From contig NZ_CP065997.1 in the NCBI RefSeq assembly GCF_016127315.1, positions 6,882,001 to 6,946,000 on the forward strand: 64,000 bases of DNA. The letters run 5' to 3'. Source of the stretch: Achromobacter deleyi (GTDB taxonomy: Bacteria > Pseudomonadota > Gammaproteobacteria > Burkholderiales > Burkholderiaceae_B). Within the stretch, counting starts at the first letter, position 1, and every line of letters starts with the position of its first letter. The position numbers and the translations under genes were made by a program. This document shows positions 18,924-30,480 of the stretch, one piece after another. The notes below the pieces were generated by a model that did not search any database, was not told the origin of the DNA, and saw only the letters and a program-made list of their open reading frames with translations.

Positions 18924-20018
18924 TCAGAATTCGGTGTCCGCCAGCCATTGGCGCCAGTCGGGAGCGGCGTCGCGGAGGGCGGCGCGGTGATGGCCGTCGC
19001 GGCCCCGCACGCTTTCGGCCTGCCACAGCGCGGCGATGATGGCCTGCTCGCAGGCCTCGGCGGCCGCCTCGAACAGCGGATCGATGCGGGTTTCGTGCAG
19101 CATGGCCAGCGCCGGCATCGGCTGCTCGGCCTGTTGCGGCACGGTGTAGGCGGTGGAGAACGCCAGCGCGATGTCGCCGCTGCCATGGCCGAACACCGAG
19201 CCGGTGCGGGCCAGGCCGGCGCCGGCGCGCAGCGACAGGCGGCGCAACTGGCGCGCGTCGAGCGGCGCATCGGTCGCCACCAGCAGGATGATAGACCCCT
19301 TCTCCGGCACGATGGCGGCGTTCTCGCCCGCCTGCGCCAGGCCGCGGTCCAGCTGATCCGCCAGGCGCCGGCCGAAGGGCCGGCCGGCCACGGTCAGATT
19401 GGGCAGGCGGCCGAAATTGGCCAGCACCAGCGCGCCCACGGTGTGGCGCAGGCCCGGCTGGATCGACGCCACGCGCGAGGCCGAGCCGATGCCGCCCTTG
19501 AAGGAAAAGCACGACATGCCGCGGCCGGCGCCGACCGCGCCCTGCGCCATGCGCTTGTCCGCGGCGGCCAGCGCCTGGGCGTAGTGCGACTCCTGCACCG
19601 CCATGGCCTGGATGTCGTTCAGGTAGCCGTCGTTGCACTCGAACACCAGCGGATTGACCGTCGACATGCCGCGGCCGATCTCGGGATTGGCCGCCACCGC
19701 CGAACGGATCTGGGCGTTGGCCACGGTGCCCACGCCGAAGGTGTTGGTCAGCGCGATCGGCGTTTCCAGCACGCCCAGTTCCTGCACCTGGACCAGGCCG
19801 GTGCTCTTGCCGAAACCGTTCAGCACCGTCGCGGCCGCCGGCACCTTGTCCAGGAACAAGTTGCCGCCGTGCGGGCGCACCACGGTCACGCCGGTCTGCC
19901 GCGCGCCGTCGTCCAGCGTGCTGTGGCCGACGGTGATGTCGCCCACGTCGCAGATCGAGTCGAGCGGGCCGGGCTCCAGCTTGCCGATGCGGGGTTGGTC
20001 CAACGCTTGTTTGTCCAT
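18924..20018 (-). CDS. dmpA: P1/S58 family aminopeptidase (DmpA type)
   Basis: A 364 aa N-terminal-nucleophile hydrolase. Family S58 members cut themselves before a serine and then act as aminopeptidases on D-amino-acid amides or beta-peptides (DmpA, BapA). The self-cleavage site fits GGIGSASR near residue 190. VGDITVGHSTLDDGARQTGVT near the start and IILLVATDAPLDARQLRRL after the site are also typical. ATG 20018 begins MDKQALDQP; a GTG/ATG about 12 codons earlier is in frame but less likely. It is followed by the M55 gene 20 bp on, and preceded by the permease gene after 169 bp. Confidence 0.85.
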   Translation of the reverse strand: MDKQALDQPRIGKLEPGPLDSICDVGDITVGHSTLDDGARQTGVTVVRPHGGNLFLDKVPAAATVLNGFGKSTGLVQVQELGVLETPIALTNTFGVGTVANAQIRSAVAANPEIGRGMSTVNPLVFECNDGYLNDIQAMAVQESHYAQALAAADKRMAQGAVGAGRGMSCFSFKGGIGSASRVASIQPGLRHTVGALVLANFGRLPNLTVAGRPFGRRLADQLDRGLAQAGENAAIVPEKGSIILLVATDAPLDARQLRRLSLRAGAGLARTGSVFGHGSGDIALAFSTAYTVPQQAEQPMPALAMLHETRIDPLFEAAAEACEQAIIAALWQAESVRGRDGHHRAALRDAAPDWRQWLADTEF

Positions 20019-20187
20019 GCTTGTCGCTGCGTGTCGCCACGCTCCAGAATGCAAAATGCCGCCGTCCTGCGTGGCCGTGGCGCGCGCCGCGAGGCGGGCG
20101 CCCGGACGCGGGCGGCGGCAAGGGAACCGATGGCGCGCGCCGAGCCCCGAGGGGCGGCCGGCGCGGCGGCCATCATCCGCTTGGGGG

Positions 20188-21090
20188 TTACTTGCGATCG
20201 ATCTTGGGATCGAGCGCGTCGCGCAGGCCGTCGCCCAGCAGGTTGAACGCCAGCACCGTCAGGAAGATCGCCAGCGCCGGGAAGATCGCCACGTGCGGGG
20301 CGATCACCATGTCGGCGCGCGCCTCGTTCAGCATCGCGCCCCACTCCGGCGTGGGGGGCGAGGCGCCCATGCCCAGGAACGACAGGCTGGCCGCGGTGAT
20401 GATCGAGGTGCCGATGCGCATCGTGCCGTACACCACGATCGGCGAGATCGTGCCGGGCAGGATGTGGCGCATGATGATGGTCCAGTCGGACGCGCCCACG
20501 CTCTTGACCGCCTCGACGTAGGTCATTTGCTTGATCGACAGCGTGTTGCCGCGCACCAGGCGGGCGAACGCCGGCACGCTGAACACGGCCACGGCCACGA
20601 TCACGTTGACCATGCTCGAGCCCAGGATCGCGACCACGCCGATGGCCAGCAGCATGCCGGGGAACGCCAGCAGCACGTCGGAGATGCGCATCGTGATGCG
20701 TTCCCACCAGCCTTCGTAGTAACCGGCCATCAGGCCCATGAAGGTGCCGACGACGGCGCCCATGGCGACGGACAGGAAACCGGCCGCCAGCGAGATGCGC
20801 GCGCCCATGATGATGCGGCTGAAGATGTCGCGGCCCAGCGAGTCCACGCCCAGCCAGTGCGTCAGCGACGGGCCGGCGTTGAGCGCGTCGTAGTCGAAGA
20901 AGTTCTCCGGATCGAACGGCACGATCCAGGGGGCGAAAACCGCCACCACGACCAGCAGCAGGACGAAGATGCCGGCGCCCACGCCCAGCTTCTGCTTCTT
21001 GAATTTGCGCCAGAACTCGGTGGCGGGCGTGCGCACGTCGTTCTTGGGCGCGGCGGTGGCGACGGTTGCGGCGGGTGTCGTATTGCTCAT
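20188..21090 (-). CDS. gsiD: Peptide/glutathione ABC transporter permease GsiD-like
   Basis: A 300 aa inner-membrane permease of the DppC/GsiD class. A cytoplasmic N-terminus is followed by six hydrophobic segments and the EAA loop [20 protein letters not shown], which contacts the ATPase. The pair [12 protein letters not shown] is typical of dipeptide permease C subunits. ATG 21090 has GAGGCGGCC before it. It lies 7 bp after gsiC. The partner subunits in the same operon are GsiC, GsiB and GsiA. Confidence 0.9.
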   Translation of the reverse strand: MSNTTPAATVATAAPKNDVRTPATEFWRKFKKQKLGVGAGIFVLLLVVVAVFAPWIVPFDPENFFDYDALNAGPSLTHWLGVDSLGRDIFSRIIMGARISLAAGFLSVAMGAVVGTFMGLMAGYYEGWWERITMRISDVLLAFPGMLLAIGVVAILGSSMVNVIVAVAVFSVPAFARLVRGNTLSIKQMTYVEAVKSVGASDWTIIMRHILPGTISPIVVYGTMRIGTSIITAASLSFLGMGASPPTPEWGAMLNEARADMVIAPHVAIFPALAIFLTVLAFNLLGDGLRDALDPKIDRK

Positions 21091-21097
21091 GGCCGCC

Positions 21098-22018
21098 TCA
21101 CTTGTAACGGATGCTGGGATTGATGACGCCGTAGAGCACGTCGACAATCAGGTTGATCAGGATGAATTCGAACGAGAACAGCAGCACCAGGCCCTGGATC
21201 ACCGGGTAGTCGCGCTGGGTCACGGCATCGACCAGCAGGCGGCCGAGGCCGGGCCAGTTGAACACCGTCTCGACCACGATCGAGCCGCCCAGGAGGAAGC
21301 CGAACTGCAGGCCCATCATGGTGACGACCGGGATCAGCGCGTTGCGCAGCGCATGCTTGATGACCACGCGGCGCTCGCTCAGGCCCTTGGCGCGGGCGGT
21401 GCGCACGAAGTCTTCCTGCACCACTTCGACGAAGGAAGCGCGGGTGAAGCGCGCCATCACCGCGGCCACGGCCGCGCCCAGCGTGATGGACGGAAGTATG
21501 TAGTGTTTCCAGCTGGAGGCGCCCACGGTCGGCAGCCAGCCCAGGTTCACGGAGAAGATCTGCATCAGCATCATCCCCAGCGCGAATGCGGGGAACGAGA
21601 TGCCGGACACCGCCAGCGTCATGCCCAGGCGATCGGGCCAGCGGTTGCGCCAGACGGCGGACACGATCCCGATGATCATGCCGAAGGTGACGGACCAGGC
21701 CATACTGGCGATCGTCAGCCACATGGTGGGCATGAAGCGGTCGGCGATTTCGGTCGAGACGGGACGCTTGGTACGCAGCGAGGTACCCAGGTCGCCTTGC
21801 AGCATGTGGCTGAAGTAGCGCACGAACTGCTGCGGCAGGGGCAGATCCAGCCCCAGTTCCTTGCGCACCAGTTCGACGGTCTGCTGGTCGGCCTCCTGGC
21901 CCGCGGCCAGTCGCGCCGGGTCGCCCGGAAGCATGTGCACAAACAGGAACACGACCACGGCCACCAGCAGCAGCGTGGGGATCATGCCCAAAAGACGTTT
22001 GACGATATAGGTCAGCAT
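21098..22018 (-). CDS. gsiC: Peptide/glutathione ABC transporter permease GsiC-like
   Basis: A 306 aa DppB/GsiC-type permease. It begins [20 protein letters not shown], the conserved first helix of this class, and contains the EAA loop [28 protein letters not shown]. Six membrane helices are expected. ATG 22018 is chosen on homology to the family start. A hairpin at 22036-22060 separates it from the binding-protein gene. Confidence 0.92.
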   Translation of the reverse strand: MLTYIVKRLLGMIPTLLLVAVVVFLFVHMLPGDPARLAAGQEADQQTVELVRKELGLDLPLPQQFVRYFSHMLQGDLGTSLRTKRPVSTEIADRFMPTMWLTIASMAWSVTFGMIIGIVSAVWRNRWPDRLGMTLAVSGISFPAFALGMMLMQIFSVNLGWLPTVGASSWKHYILPSITLGAAVAAVMARFTRASFVEVVQEDFVRTARAKGLSERRVVIKHALRNALIPVVTMMGLQFGFLLGGSIVVETVFNWPGLGRLLVDAVTQRDYPVIQGLVLLFSFEFILINLIVDVLYGVINPSIRYK

Positions 22019-22035
22019 TGAAATTCCTGCAACAT

Positions 22036-22060
22036 CGGCGGGGACACCGCGTCCCCGCCG
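22036..22060. other. Intercistronic hairpin between binding protein and permease genes
   Basis: CGGCGGGGAC (22036-22045) and GTCCCCGCCG (22051-22060) form a perfect 10 bp stem with loop ACCGC. In ABC importer operons such hairpins protect the binding-protein message and lower permease expression. It has no T-tract. Confidence 0.7.
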
Positions 22061-22106
22061 TATGTGGCCTTGCAAGGGCCTTGCGGCCCCGAGAGTTACC
22101 GCCGGA

Positions 22107-23660
22107 TTACTGCTTCAGATCGATGTCGCCGAACCAGAACGAGGTGTCCGGTTCCACGTACACGCCCGACAGGTTCTTCGACTTCACGTACAGGTTGTTC
22201 TGGGTCACCAGGAAGGCCCACGGGGCGTCCTTCCAGATGGTTTCCTGAACGGTCTTGTAGATCTCGGTCTTCTTGGCCCGGTCGGTCGTGGCCAGGGCTT
22301 GCTGGATGCCGTCGTCAACCGACTTGTTCGAGTAGTACGACACGTTGTTGAGCACCGGCGGGAAAGCGGCGGTGGTCAGCAGCGGACGCAGGCCCCAGTC
22401 GGCTTCGCCGGTCGAGGACGACCAGCCGGCGTAGTACATGCGGACCTTGGCGTCTTCAGGCTTCTGCACCTGTTGCACGCGCTGCACGCGCTGGCCCGAT
22501 TCCAGCACTTCCACCGACACCTTGATGCCGACTTGCGCCAGTTGCTGCTGCAAGAACTGCACTACCTTCACCGAGGTGCCGTCGTTGTAGGCGGACCAGA
22601 GCTGGCTTTCGAAGCCGTTGGGGTAGCCGGCTTCGGCCAGCAGGGCCTTGGCCTTCTTGATGTCGTACGGCCACGGGCCGGTCTTGTGGGCGAAGTCCAC
22701 GCCGGTCGGCACGACGCCATCGACGATGGTGGCGTAGCCCGAGAAAGCGACCTTGGCCAGGGCTTCCTTGTTGATGGCGTAGTTGATGGCTTCACGCACC
22801 TTGACGTTGTCGAACGGCTTTTGCTGCGTGTTCATCGACAGGTAGCGGGCCATGATCGAGTTCTTGTGGTCGACCACGTCCAGCTTGTCGTTCTTGGCCA
22901 GCACGGCGGCCTGCTCGAACGGCACCGGGAAGGCGAATTGCGCTTCGCCCGTCTGCACCACGGCGGCGCGGGTGTTGTTGTCGGTGACGGTGCGGAACGT
23001 CAGGGTGTCGACCTTCGGGTAGCCCTTCTTCCAGTAGCCGTCGAACTTCTTGACCTTCAGGTATTCGGCCGGTTTCCATTCGACGAATTCGAACGGGCCG
23101 GTGCCGACCGGGTGGAAGCCGATTTCCTTGCCGTACTTGGCCAGCGCGGCCGGCGAGATCATCATGGCGGCCGGGTGGGCCAGCGCGTTGATGAAGGCCG
23201 AGAACGGCTTCTTCAGGGTGATCTTGACGGTCAGCGGGTCTATCACGTCGATCTTCTCGATGACGCTGAACTGGATGTAGCGCGACAGGCGGTTGTCCGG
23301 ATTGGCCGGGCGGTCGAAGTTGATCTTGACGGCTTCGGCGTTGAACGGGGTGCCGTCATGGAACTTGACGCCATCGCGCAGCTTGAAGGTGTAGACCAGG
23401 CCGTCTTCGCTGACGGTGTAGTCGGTGGCCAGGACCTTCTGGACCTTCAGGTCCTTGTCGAACTCGAACAGGCCTTCGTAGTAGGCCTTGCCGGCCGCCT
23501 GGTTCAGCGTGCTGTTGGTGTTGTACGGGTCGAGCGTTTCCAGTGCGATGGAGACGGCAAACGTCACGTCCTTGGCAGCATGCGCCAGCGGCGAGGTGAG
23601 CACGCCGAAGGCCACCGCGGCGGCGGCCATCAGCTTGGTGGGGCGCAGAACTTTCATCAT
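22107..23660 (-). CDS. gsiB: Peptide/glutathione ABC transporter substrate-binding protein GsiB-like
   Basis: A 517 aa periplasmic SBP_bac_5 protein. The signal peptide [20 protein letters not shown] ends at about residue 28 (AHA-AK). The conserved beginning of the mature domain, [17 protein letters not shown], and [18 protein letters not shown] near 105 match the GsiB/DppA class. AGGAG lies 5 bp before ATG 23660. It follows the ATPase gene in the operon after 66 bp. The ligand may be glutathione, a di- or oligopeptide; the surrounding peptidases favour peptides. Confidence 0.92.
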   Translation of the reverse strand: MMKVLRPTKLMAAAAVAFGVLTSPLAHAAKDVTFAVSIALETLDPYNTNSTLNQAAGKAYYEGLFEFDKDLKVQKVLATDYTVSEDGLVYTFKLRDGVKFHDGTPFNAEAVKINFDRPANPDNRLSRYIQFSVIEKIDVIDPLTVKITLKKPFSAFINALAHPAAMMISPAALAKYGKEIGFHPVGTGPFEFVEWKPAEYLKVKKFDGYWKKGYPKVDTLTFRTVTDNNTRAAVVQTGEAQFAFPVPFEQAAVLAKNDKLDVVDHKNSIMARYLSMNTQQKPFDNVKVREAINYAINKEALAKVAFSGYATIVDGVVPTGVDFAHKTGPWPYDIKKAKALLAEAGYPNGFESQLWSAYNDGTSVKVVQFLQQQLAQVGIKVSVEVLESGQRVQRVQQVQKPEDAKVRMYYAGWSSSTGEADWGLRPLLTTAAFPPVLNNVSYYSNKSVDDGIQQALATTDRAKKTEIYKTVQETIWKDAPWAFLVTQNNLYVKSKNLSGVYVEPDTSFWFGDIDLKQ

Positions 23661-23726
23661 TGCAACTCCTGGTTCCTGTACGGAATTAGGGGGTTTGGTG
23701 GAAGAAAAACAAGTACGACAACTGAC

Positions 23727-25613
<1,887 letters not shown>

Positions 25614-25659
25614 ATCTCTAGTAATCCCCAAAACTTACAAAAACGAAGCCCGCTGCCGC

Positions 25660-26640
25660 TCAGCGGTAGATGGCGGTAACCGGCGTCTCACCGACGCGGG
25701 CGTAACCGCGGTACATGCCTTCCGTGTTGAACGGCAAGGCCACATTACCCTGGGCGTCGACGGCCACCAGGCCGCCCTTGCCGCCGATGGTGGGCAGTTT
25801 CTCCATCACGACGCGGTCCGCCGCCGTTTCCAGCGACGCGCCGCAATATTCCATCTGGGCCGCCACGTCATAGGCGGCGACCATGCGGATGAACATCTCG
25901 CCGGTGCCCGTGGTGGACACGGCGCAGGTCTTGTTGCTGGCGTAGGTGCCGGCGCCGATCAGCGGCGCGTCGCCGACGCGGCCGACCTGCTTGTTGGTGA
26001 TGCCGCCGGTGGACGTGGCCGCGGCCAGGTTGCCCTGCGCGTCCACCGCCACCGCGCCCACGGTGCCGAACTTCTTGTCCGAATCGAGCGGATCGGCCGG
26101 CGCCGGCTGGCCGCGCGCGACCATGGCCTGGCCGTCGTGGTCCAGCACCGCCGCTTCCGGCGTTTCGCGCTGCACGCGCAGCAGCTGCTCGCGGCGCGCG
26201 TCGGTCGAGAAGTACGACGGGTCGACGATTTCCAGGCCGGCGTCCTTGGCGAAGGCTTCGGCGCCCTCGCCCACGAAGAACACGTGCTTGCTGGATTCCA
26301 TGACCTTGCGCGCGGCGAACACCGGGTTGCGCACGCAGTTGACGTTGGCGATGGCGCCCGAACGCAGTGTGGCGCCGTCCATGATGGCGGCGTCCAGCTC
26401 ATGGGTGCTGGCGCTGGTGAATACGGCGCCATGGCCGGCGTTGAACAGCGGGCAATCTTCCAGCAGGCGCACGGCTTCGGTGACGGCGTCCAGCGCGCTG
26501 CCGCCACGGGCCAGCACGGCCTGGCCGGCGGTCAGGATGGATTCCAGCGCGCTCAGGTATTCCTGCTCTTTCTCGGGCGACATGGCCGCGCGGGACATCG
26601 CGCCGGCGCCACCGTGAATCGCGATCACGGGTTGAATCAT
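25660..26640 (-). CDS. iaaA: Isoaspartyl peptidase / L-asparaginase (IaaA)
   Basis: A 326 aa N-terminal-nucleophile hydrolase that cleaves beta-aspartyl dipeptides and asparagine. The precursor is expected to self-cleave before the Thr of the TSTGGITNK region (about residue 198), followed by VGRVGDAPLIGAGTYA, which forms the substrate site. The N-terminal IAIHGGAGAMSR is typical. It precedes the ABC importer gene cluster, as iaaA does in E. coli gsi. Its ATG overlaps the RpiR-type regulator stop by ATGA. Confidence 0.93.
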   Translation of the reverse strand: MIQPVIAIHGGAGAMSRAAMSPEKEQEYLSALESILTAGQAVLARGGSALDAVTEAVRLLEDCPLFNAGHGAVFTSASTHELDAAIMDGATLRSGAIANVNCVRNPVFAARKVMESSKHVFFVGEGAEAFAKDAGLEIVDPSYFSTDARREQLLRVQRETPEAAVLDHDGQAMVARGQPAPADPLDSDKKFGTVGAVAVDAQGNLAAATSTGGITNKQVGRVGDAPLIGAGTYASNKTCAVSTTGTGEMFIRMVAAYDVAAQMEYCGASLETAADRVVMEKLPTIGGKGGLVAVDAQGNVALPFNTEGMYRGYARVGETPVTAIYR

Positions 26641-27512
26641 CGTTTACCTACTCCATGGATGAGCCACGGCATCACGGACTGGGTCACCCCAGCGGCGGCC
26701 GCGACGGAATTCTTGGCCCGATAGGCCACCGCCGCCGACAAGGCCTCGATCAGGCCCAGCGCGGCGGTTTCGGAATTGGGGATCAGCTGGCGCGTGGACA
26801 CCGCGTACAGCACCACCGACGCGGTCGGCGCCAGCGGCGAGGTGGGCTTGTCGGTCAGCACCAGCACCGGCACGCCGGCCTGCTTGGCGGCGCCCGCCAG
26901 GGTCACGGTGTCGGCCAGGTAGCGCGGAAAGCCGATGGCGATGACCAGATCCTTGCTGGTCATGCGCGACATCTGGCGCGCCGCATGCGATACGCCGCCC
27001 GGACCGGCCAGCGATTCGACCGAATGCAGGTGCATGCACAGGCCGCGCTGCAGCATGCCGGCCAGGAAGCCGCTGGCGCCGAAGCCGATGATGAAGACGC
27101 GGTCGGCGGCCAGGATGGCGTCGACCGCCTGCTCACAGGCGGCGGCATCCAGGCTTTGCAGGTTGCGCTGGGCGTTGCGGATGTCTTCTTCGAGGGTCGC
27201 GGCAAAGATCTGCACCGCGCTGGCCGAGTGCGCGAGTTCGGTGCGCAGTTTTTCGACCGGCTCCAGCGCCGCCTCGAAACCGCGCGCCAGCTCGGCGCGG
27301 AATTGCGGGTAGCCCGGCAGGTCCAGGGCGCGCGCGAAGCGGTTGGCGGTCGCGACCGACACCCCCGCCGCCACCGCGAATTCGTCGATGGTCATGGTGG
27401 CGACCCGGAACTGGTGCGCCAGCACGTATTCGGCCATCTTGTGCTGCTTGCGGCTCAGCGCGGGCTGGGCCCGGGCGATCCGATCAGCGATCGTGAGTGC
27501 GGCCTTGTTCAT
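26637..27512 (-). CDS. RpiR/MurR family transcriptional regulator
   Basis: A 291 aa protein with an N-terminal HTH of the RpiR type (residues about 15-90, including FAVAAGVSVATANRFARALD) and a C-terminal SIS sugar-isomerase domain (about 125-260, with VFIIGFGASGFLAG). RpiR/MurR proteins usually sense phosphosugars such as MurNAc-6-phosphate. It is the first gene of the peptide-use operon and overlaps iaaA by 4 bp. ATG 27512 is preferred over an upstream start that would enter the AT-rich promoter region. It may repress the operon, but the operator is not proven. Confidence 0.88.
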   Translation of the reverse strand: MNKAALTIADRIARAQPALSRKQHKMAEYVLAHQFRVATMTIDEFAVAAGVSVATANRFARALDLPGYPQFRAELARGFEAALEPVEKLRTELAHSASAVQIFAATLEEDIRNAQRNLQSLDAAACEQAVDAILAADRVFIIGFGASGFLAGMLQRGLCMHLHSVESLAGPGGVSHAARQMSRMTSKDLVIAIGFPRYLADTVTLAGAAKQAGVPVLVLTDKPTSPLAPTASVVLYAVSTRQLIPNSETAALGLIEALSAAVAYRAKNSVAAAAGVTQSVMPWLIHGVGKR

Positions 27513-27545
27513 CGAGAAAGAGGGGGAAACGTAGCGGAGGTTTAT

Positions 27546-27607
27546 GTAAATCTGTTTACACACAAATTTTAGATAAGAAAATTCATTTTCATACTAAGGG
27601 TATACCC
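27546..27607. promoter_or_regulatory. AT-rich divergent control region with small palindromes
   Basis: Between the RpiR gene and the GNAT gene the DNA becomes AT-rich, unlike the rest of the window. It holds GTAAA-TCTG-TTTAC (27546-27559) and the 10 bp palindrome GGGTATACCC (27598-27607). These are candidate sites for RpiR autoregulation and for the divergent promoter. Confidence 0.5.
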
Positions 27608-27697
27608 GTGAATTTATGTAACAGTGCTTCAAAAGAAACGGGGCCGGTTTGATGTACGCTTGATCCCTGCCTTCCCCTTGAATTTCGGACTTTTCGA

Positions 27698-28156
27698 ATG
27701 CCCCTCTGGACCAGCAAACCCCACGCCGAACTGACCCTGGCCGAGCTCTACGCCATCCTGCGCCTGCGCTCGGAAGTGTTCGTGGTGGAACAGGACTGCG
27801 TCTTCCTGGACATGGACGGCAAGGACCTGCAGGGGCAGACGGAACACGTGATGGCCTGGGAAAACGGCGAGCTGCTGGCCTATTGCCGCCTGCTCGAACC
27901 CGCCCTGAACGACGGCCAGGCGGTCATCGGCCGCGTCATCACGGCGCCGGCCGCGCGCGGCACGGGCCTGGGCCACGAACTGATGCGCCGCGCCAAGGAC
28001 GAAGTGGCGCGGCTGTGGCCGGGCCAGCCGGTCTACCTGGGCGCGCAGGCCCGGCTGCGCGGCTATTACGGCGGCCACGGCTTCGTGCCGGTGACCGAGG
28101 AATACATCGAGGACGGCATCCCGCACGTCGGCATGCTGCTGCGCGAAGCGGCCTGA
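27698..28156 (+). CDS. elaA: ElaA-type GNAT family N-acetyltransferase
   Basis: A 152 aa acetyltransferase. The N-terminal ELTLAELYAILRLRSEVFVVEQ is the ElaA hallmark. RVITAPAARGTGLGHELM is the CoA-binding P-loop (Q/RxxGxG/A type). Its substrate is unknown. Downstream, a terminator is shared with the convergent CoA-transferase genes. Confidence 0.85.
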   Translation: MPLWTSKPHAELTLAELYAILRLRSEVFVVEQDCVFLDMDGKDLQGQTEHVMAWENGELLAYCRLLEPALNDGQAVIGRVITAPAARGTGLGHELMRRAKDEVARLWPGQPVYLGAQARLRGYYGGHGFVPVTEEYIEDGIPHVGMLLREAA

Positions 28157-28207
28157 ACGCCCGGCCGGGGCCGCCCCATCCGCGGGCGCATTGCCGCCGC
28201 CCCAATG

Positions 28208-28233
28208 AAAAACGCCCACGATGGGGCGTTTTT
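28208..28233. terminator. Bidirectional terminator
   Basis: AAAAACGCCC (28208-28217) and GGGCGTTTTT (28224-28233) form a perfect 10 bp stem ending in T-tracts on both strands. It separates the convergent elaA-like and CoA-transferase B genes. Confidence 0.9.
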
Positions 28234-28253
28234 CGTGCCAGCGTCGATCGGGG

Positions 28254-28907
28254 TTACTTGACCGCCGACACGTCCAGCTTGGCGGCCGTCTTGGACTGGA
28301 TCTCGTCCACCGTCACGCCCGGCGCCGTTTCCAGCAGCTTCAGGCCGTTGTCGGTGACTTCCATCACGCCCAGGTCGGTGATGATCAGGTCGACCACGCC
28401 CACGCCGGTCAGCGGCAGGTTGCACTCGGGCAGCAGCTTGATATCTTCGGTGCCGTCCTTCTTCTTGGCCACGTGTTCCATCAGCACGACCACGCGGCCG
28501 ACACCGGCCACCAGGTCCATCGCGCCGCCCATGCCCTTGACCATCTTGCCCGGGATCATCCAGTTGGCCAGGTCGCCCTTTTCGGACACCTGCATCGCGC
28601 CCAGGATGGCCAGGTTGATCTTGCCGCCGCGGATCATCGCGAACGAGTCGGCCGACGAGAAGATCGACGAGCCGGGCAGCGTCGTGACCGTCTGCTTGCC
28701 GGCGTTGATGAGGTCGGCGTCGACCTCGGCGTCGGTCGGGAACGGGCCGATGCCCAGCAGGCCGTTTTCGGATTGCAGCCAGACTTCGACGCCCTTGGGC
28801 ACGTGGTTGGCCACCAGGGTCGGCAGGCCGATACCCAGGTTCACGTAAAAACCGTCTTGCAGCTCGCGCGCGGCGCGCGCCGCCATTTCATCGCGGGACC
28901 ATGCCAT
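28254..28907 (-). CDS. scoB: 3-oxoacid CoA-transferase subunit B
   Basis: A 217 aa subunit with the catalytic glutamate in the LQSENGLLG motif near residue 50, the marker of class I CoA transferases. It pairs with subunit A to move CoA from succinyl-CoA to acetoacetate or a related beta-keto acid. Other features are [18 protein letters not shown] at the start and [19 protein letters not shown] in the middle. It lies 12 bp after scoA and ends at a terminator. PcaJ-type (3-oxoadipate) activity cannot be excluded. Confidence 0.9.
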   Translation of the reverse strand: MAWSRDEMAARAARELQDGFYVNLGIGLPTLVANHVPKGVEVWLQSENGLLGIGPFPTDAEVDADLINAGKQTVTTLPGSSIFSSADSFAMIRGGKINLAILGAMQVSEKGDLANWMIPGKMVKGMGGAMDLVAGVGRVVVLMEHVAKKKDGTEDIKLLPECNLPLTGVGVVDLIITDLGVMEVTDNGLKLLETAPGVTVDEIQSKTAAKLDVSAVK

Positions 28908-28919
28908 GTCGTGTTCTCC

Positions 28920-29618
28920 TTAGGCCGGGCGAGTGGTGCGTTGTTCGATGCGCTTTTCCGGATTGGCGTTCAGCACGATCCGGTGCACATAGATGCCGGG
29001 CAGGTGGATCTGGTCGGGGTCCAGGCTGCCGGTGTCGACGATCTGCTCGACCTCGACCACGGTGAACTTGCCGGCCATGGCCACGTTCGGGTTGAAGTTG
29101 CGCGCCGTCTTGCGGAACACCAGGTTGCCGCTGCGGTCGGCGATGTGCGCCTTGACCAGCGACACGTCCGGCACCAGCGAACGCTCCATCACGTATTGCT
29201 GGCCGTCGAATTCGCGGATTTCCTTGCCGTCGGCGACGATGGTGCCCACGCCGGTGCGGGTGAAGAACGCCGGGATGCCGGCGCCGCCGGCGCGCAGCTT
29301 CTCGGCCAGCGTGCCCTGCGGCGTGAATTCAAGCTCGAGTTCGCCCGACAGGTACTGGCGCTCGAATTCCTTGTTCTCGCCCACGTACGACGCGATCATC
29401 TTGCGGACCTGGCGCGTGTTGAGCAGCTGGCCCAGGCCGAAGCCGTCGACGCCCGCGTTATTGCTGATGCACGTGAGATCCTTCACGCCCGAATCGCGCA
29501 GCGCGGCGATCAGGGCCTCGGGAATGCCGCAGAGGCCGAAACCGCCGACGGCGATCATCTGGCCGTCCTTGACGATGCCTGCCAGCGCCTCCTGGGCGCT
29601 TGCAAAAACCTTGTCCAT
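28920..29618 (-). CDS. scoA: 3-oxoacid CoA-transferase subunit A
   Basis: A 232 aa subunit A. The nucleotide/CoA loop [16 protein letters not shown] is near residue 24, and the [18 protein letters not shown] stretch follows it. It is the first gene of a two-gene unit with scoB. Upstream, 29619-29918, is non-coding as far as I can see. A role in ketone-body or aromatic-acid use fits the nearby acyl-CoA and electron-transfer genes. Confidence 0.9.
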   Translation of the reverse strand: MDKVFASAQEALAGIVKDGQMIAVGGFGLCGIPEALIAALRDSGVKDLTCISNNAGVDGFGLGQLLNTRQVRKMIASYVGENKEFERQYLSGELELEFTPQGTLAEKLRAGGAGIPAFFTRTGVGTIVADGKEIREFDGQQYVMERSLVPDVSLVKAHIADRSGNLVFRKTARNFNPNVAMAGKFTVVEVEQIVDTGSLDPDQIHLPGIYVHRIVLNANPEKRIEQRTTRPA

Positions 29619-29918
29619 CGCTCCAACTCCTAGTTAAGGTCGAACTGAAGAGGATCCGCCCGCCCTGCCGGACCGCATGCCCCGCGAAGGAGGCCGGTGA
29701 TCCTGGGTGGACCCTGTCTTTTACTTGGGGCGCGGCTGCCGGTTTCGCGGCCCGGCGGCATCGCGGCGTGGCCCGATGCCTGCTGGTTCGCGGCGCCGAG
29801 GGTGGCGCGCCCTGTCATTCGTATTGTGGTTCTGTCCTGGATTTTAACGGCATGACCGGCAAATGCGGGCGCCGTTTCAAACGCCGCATTGAAGTCGGAC
29901 CGCCCGCCGCCCGAGCGC
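29619..29918. other. Intergenic region without a recognised gene
   Basis: These 300 bases lie between scoA and the thioesterase gene, both on the minus strand. They hold the presumed scoA promoter. At 29862-29890, AATGCGG and CCGCATT flank a second pair, CGTTT/AAACG, giving a bulged hairpin downstream of the thioesterase gene that may serve as a weak terminator. No supported open frame is present. Confidence 0.6.
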
Positions 29919-30368
29919 CTAGGCCGCCGGCTGGAACTGCGTGGCCATTTTCGCCAGCACTTCAGGCGGCCACGGCGCGGACGTATTGGCTACGTAATCC
30001 ATCCACACGAGCACGTTGCGGCCGCGGGCATAGGGGCCGGCGTCATCGCCGACCTTCTCTAGCAGCAGCTCGAATTCGGCGCTGGAACGGCCGATGCGCG
30101 TGACCTTGTGCGTCACCCGCACGGTCGCCGGATAGGTCAGCGGCCGCAGGAAATCGCAGGACGCGTGCGCCAGGATGGCGCCGTCGTCGGCCGGCAATTC
30201 GAAGCCCGCGTCGTACAGGATCTGCATCCGCGCCTCTTCCATAAGGCGGAAATACAGCGTGTTGTTGAGATGGTTCAAGGCGTCGGAATCGCCCCAACGC
30301 AAAGGCAAATCCACATGATGGGTATCCCCCACCGTCAGAATCCGCGCAGACAGAGTGTCCGGGTTCAC
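29919..30368 (-). CDS. 4-hydroxybenzoyl-CoA thioesterase-family acyl-CoA thioesterase
   Basis: A 149 aa hotdog-fold protein. LRWGDSDALNHLNNTLYFRLMEEAR is the conserved active-site strand-helix of the 4HBT group, with the catalytic Asp early in the domain. ATG is absent near the start; GTG 30368 preceded by AGGAG at 6 bp is the best choice and begins MNPDTLSARILT. It is divergent from the ETF-QO gene, with 112 bp between starts. It probably releases free acid from an acyl-CoA. Confidence 0.8.
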   Translation of the reverse strand: MNPDTLSARILTVGDTHHVDLPLRWGDSDALNHLNNTLYFRLMEEARMQILYDAGFELPADDGAILAHASCDFLRPLTYPATVRVTHKVTRIGRSSAEFELLLEKVGDDAGPYARGRNVLVWMDYVANTSAPWPPEVLAKMATQFQPAA

Positions 30369-30480
30369 CAATTGCTCCTGATATCTGATGGAAATGCGAA
30401 GACGTGCAAGGTCTCCGCCTGCAATACAATCGCCGATAATACTTCCAGCCATATATGGAATACATACGGGGAGCTTTGCA

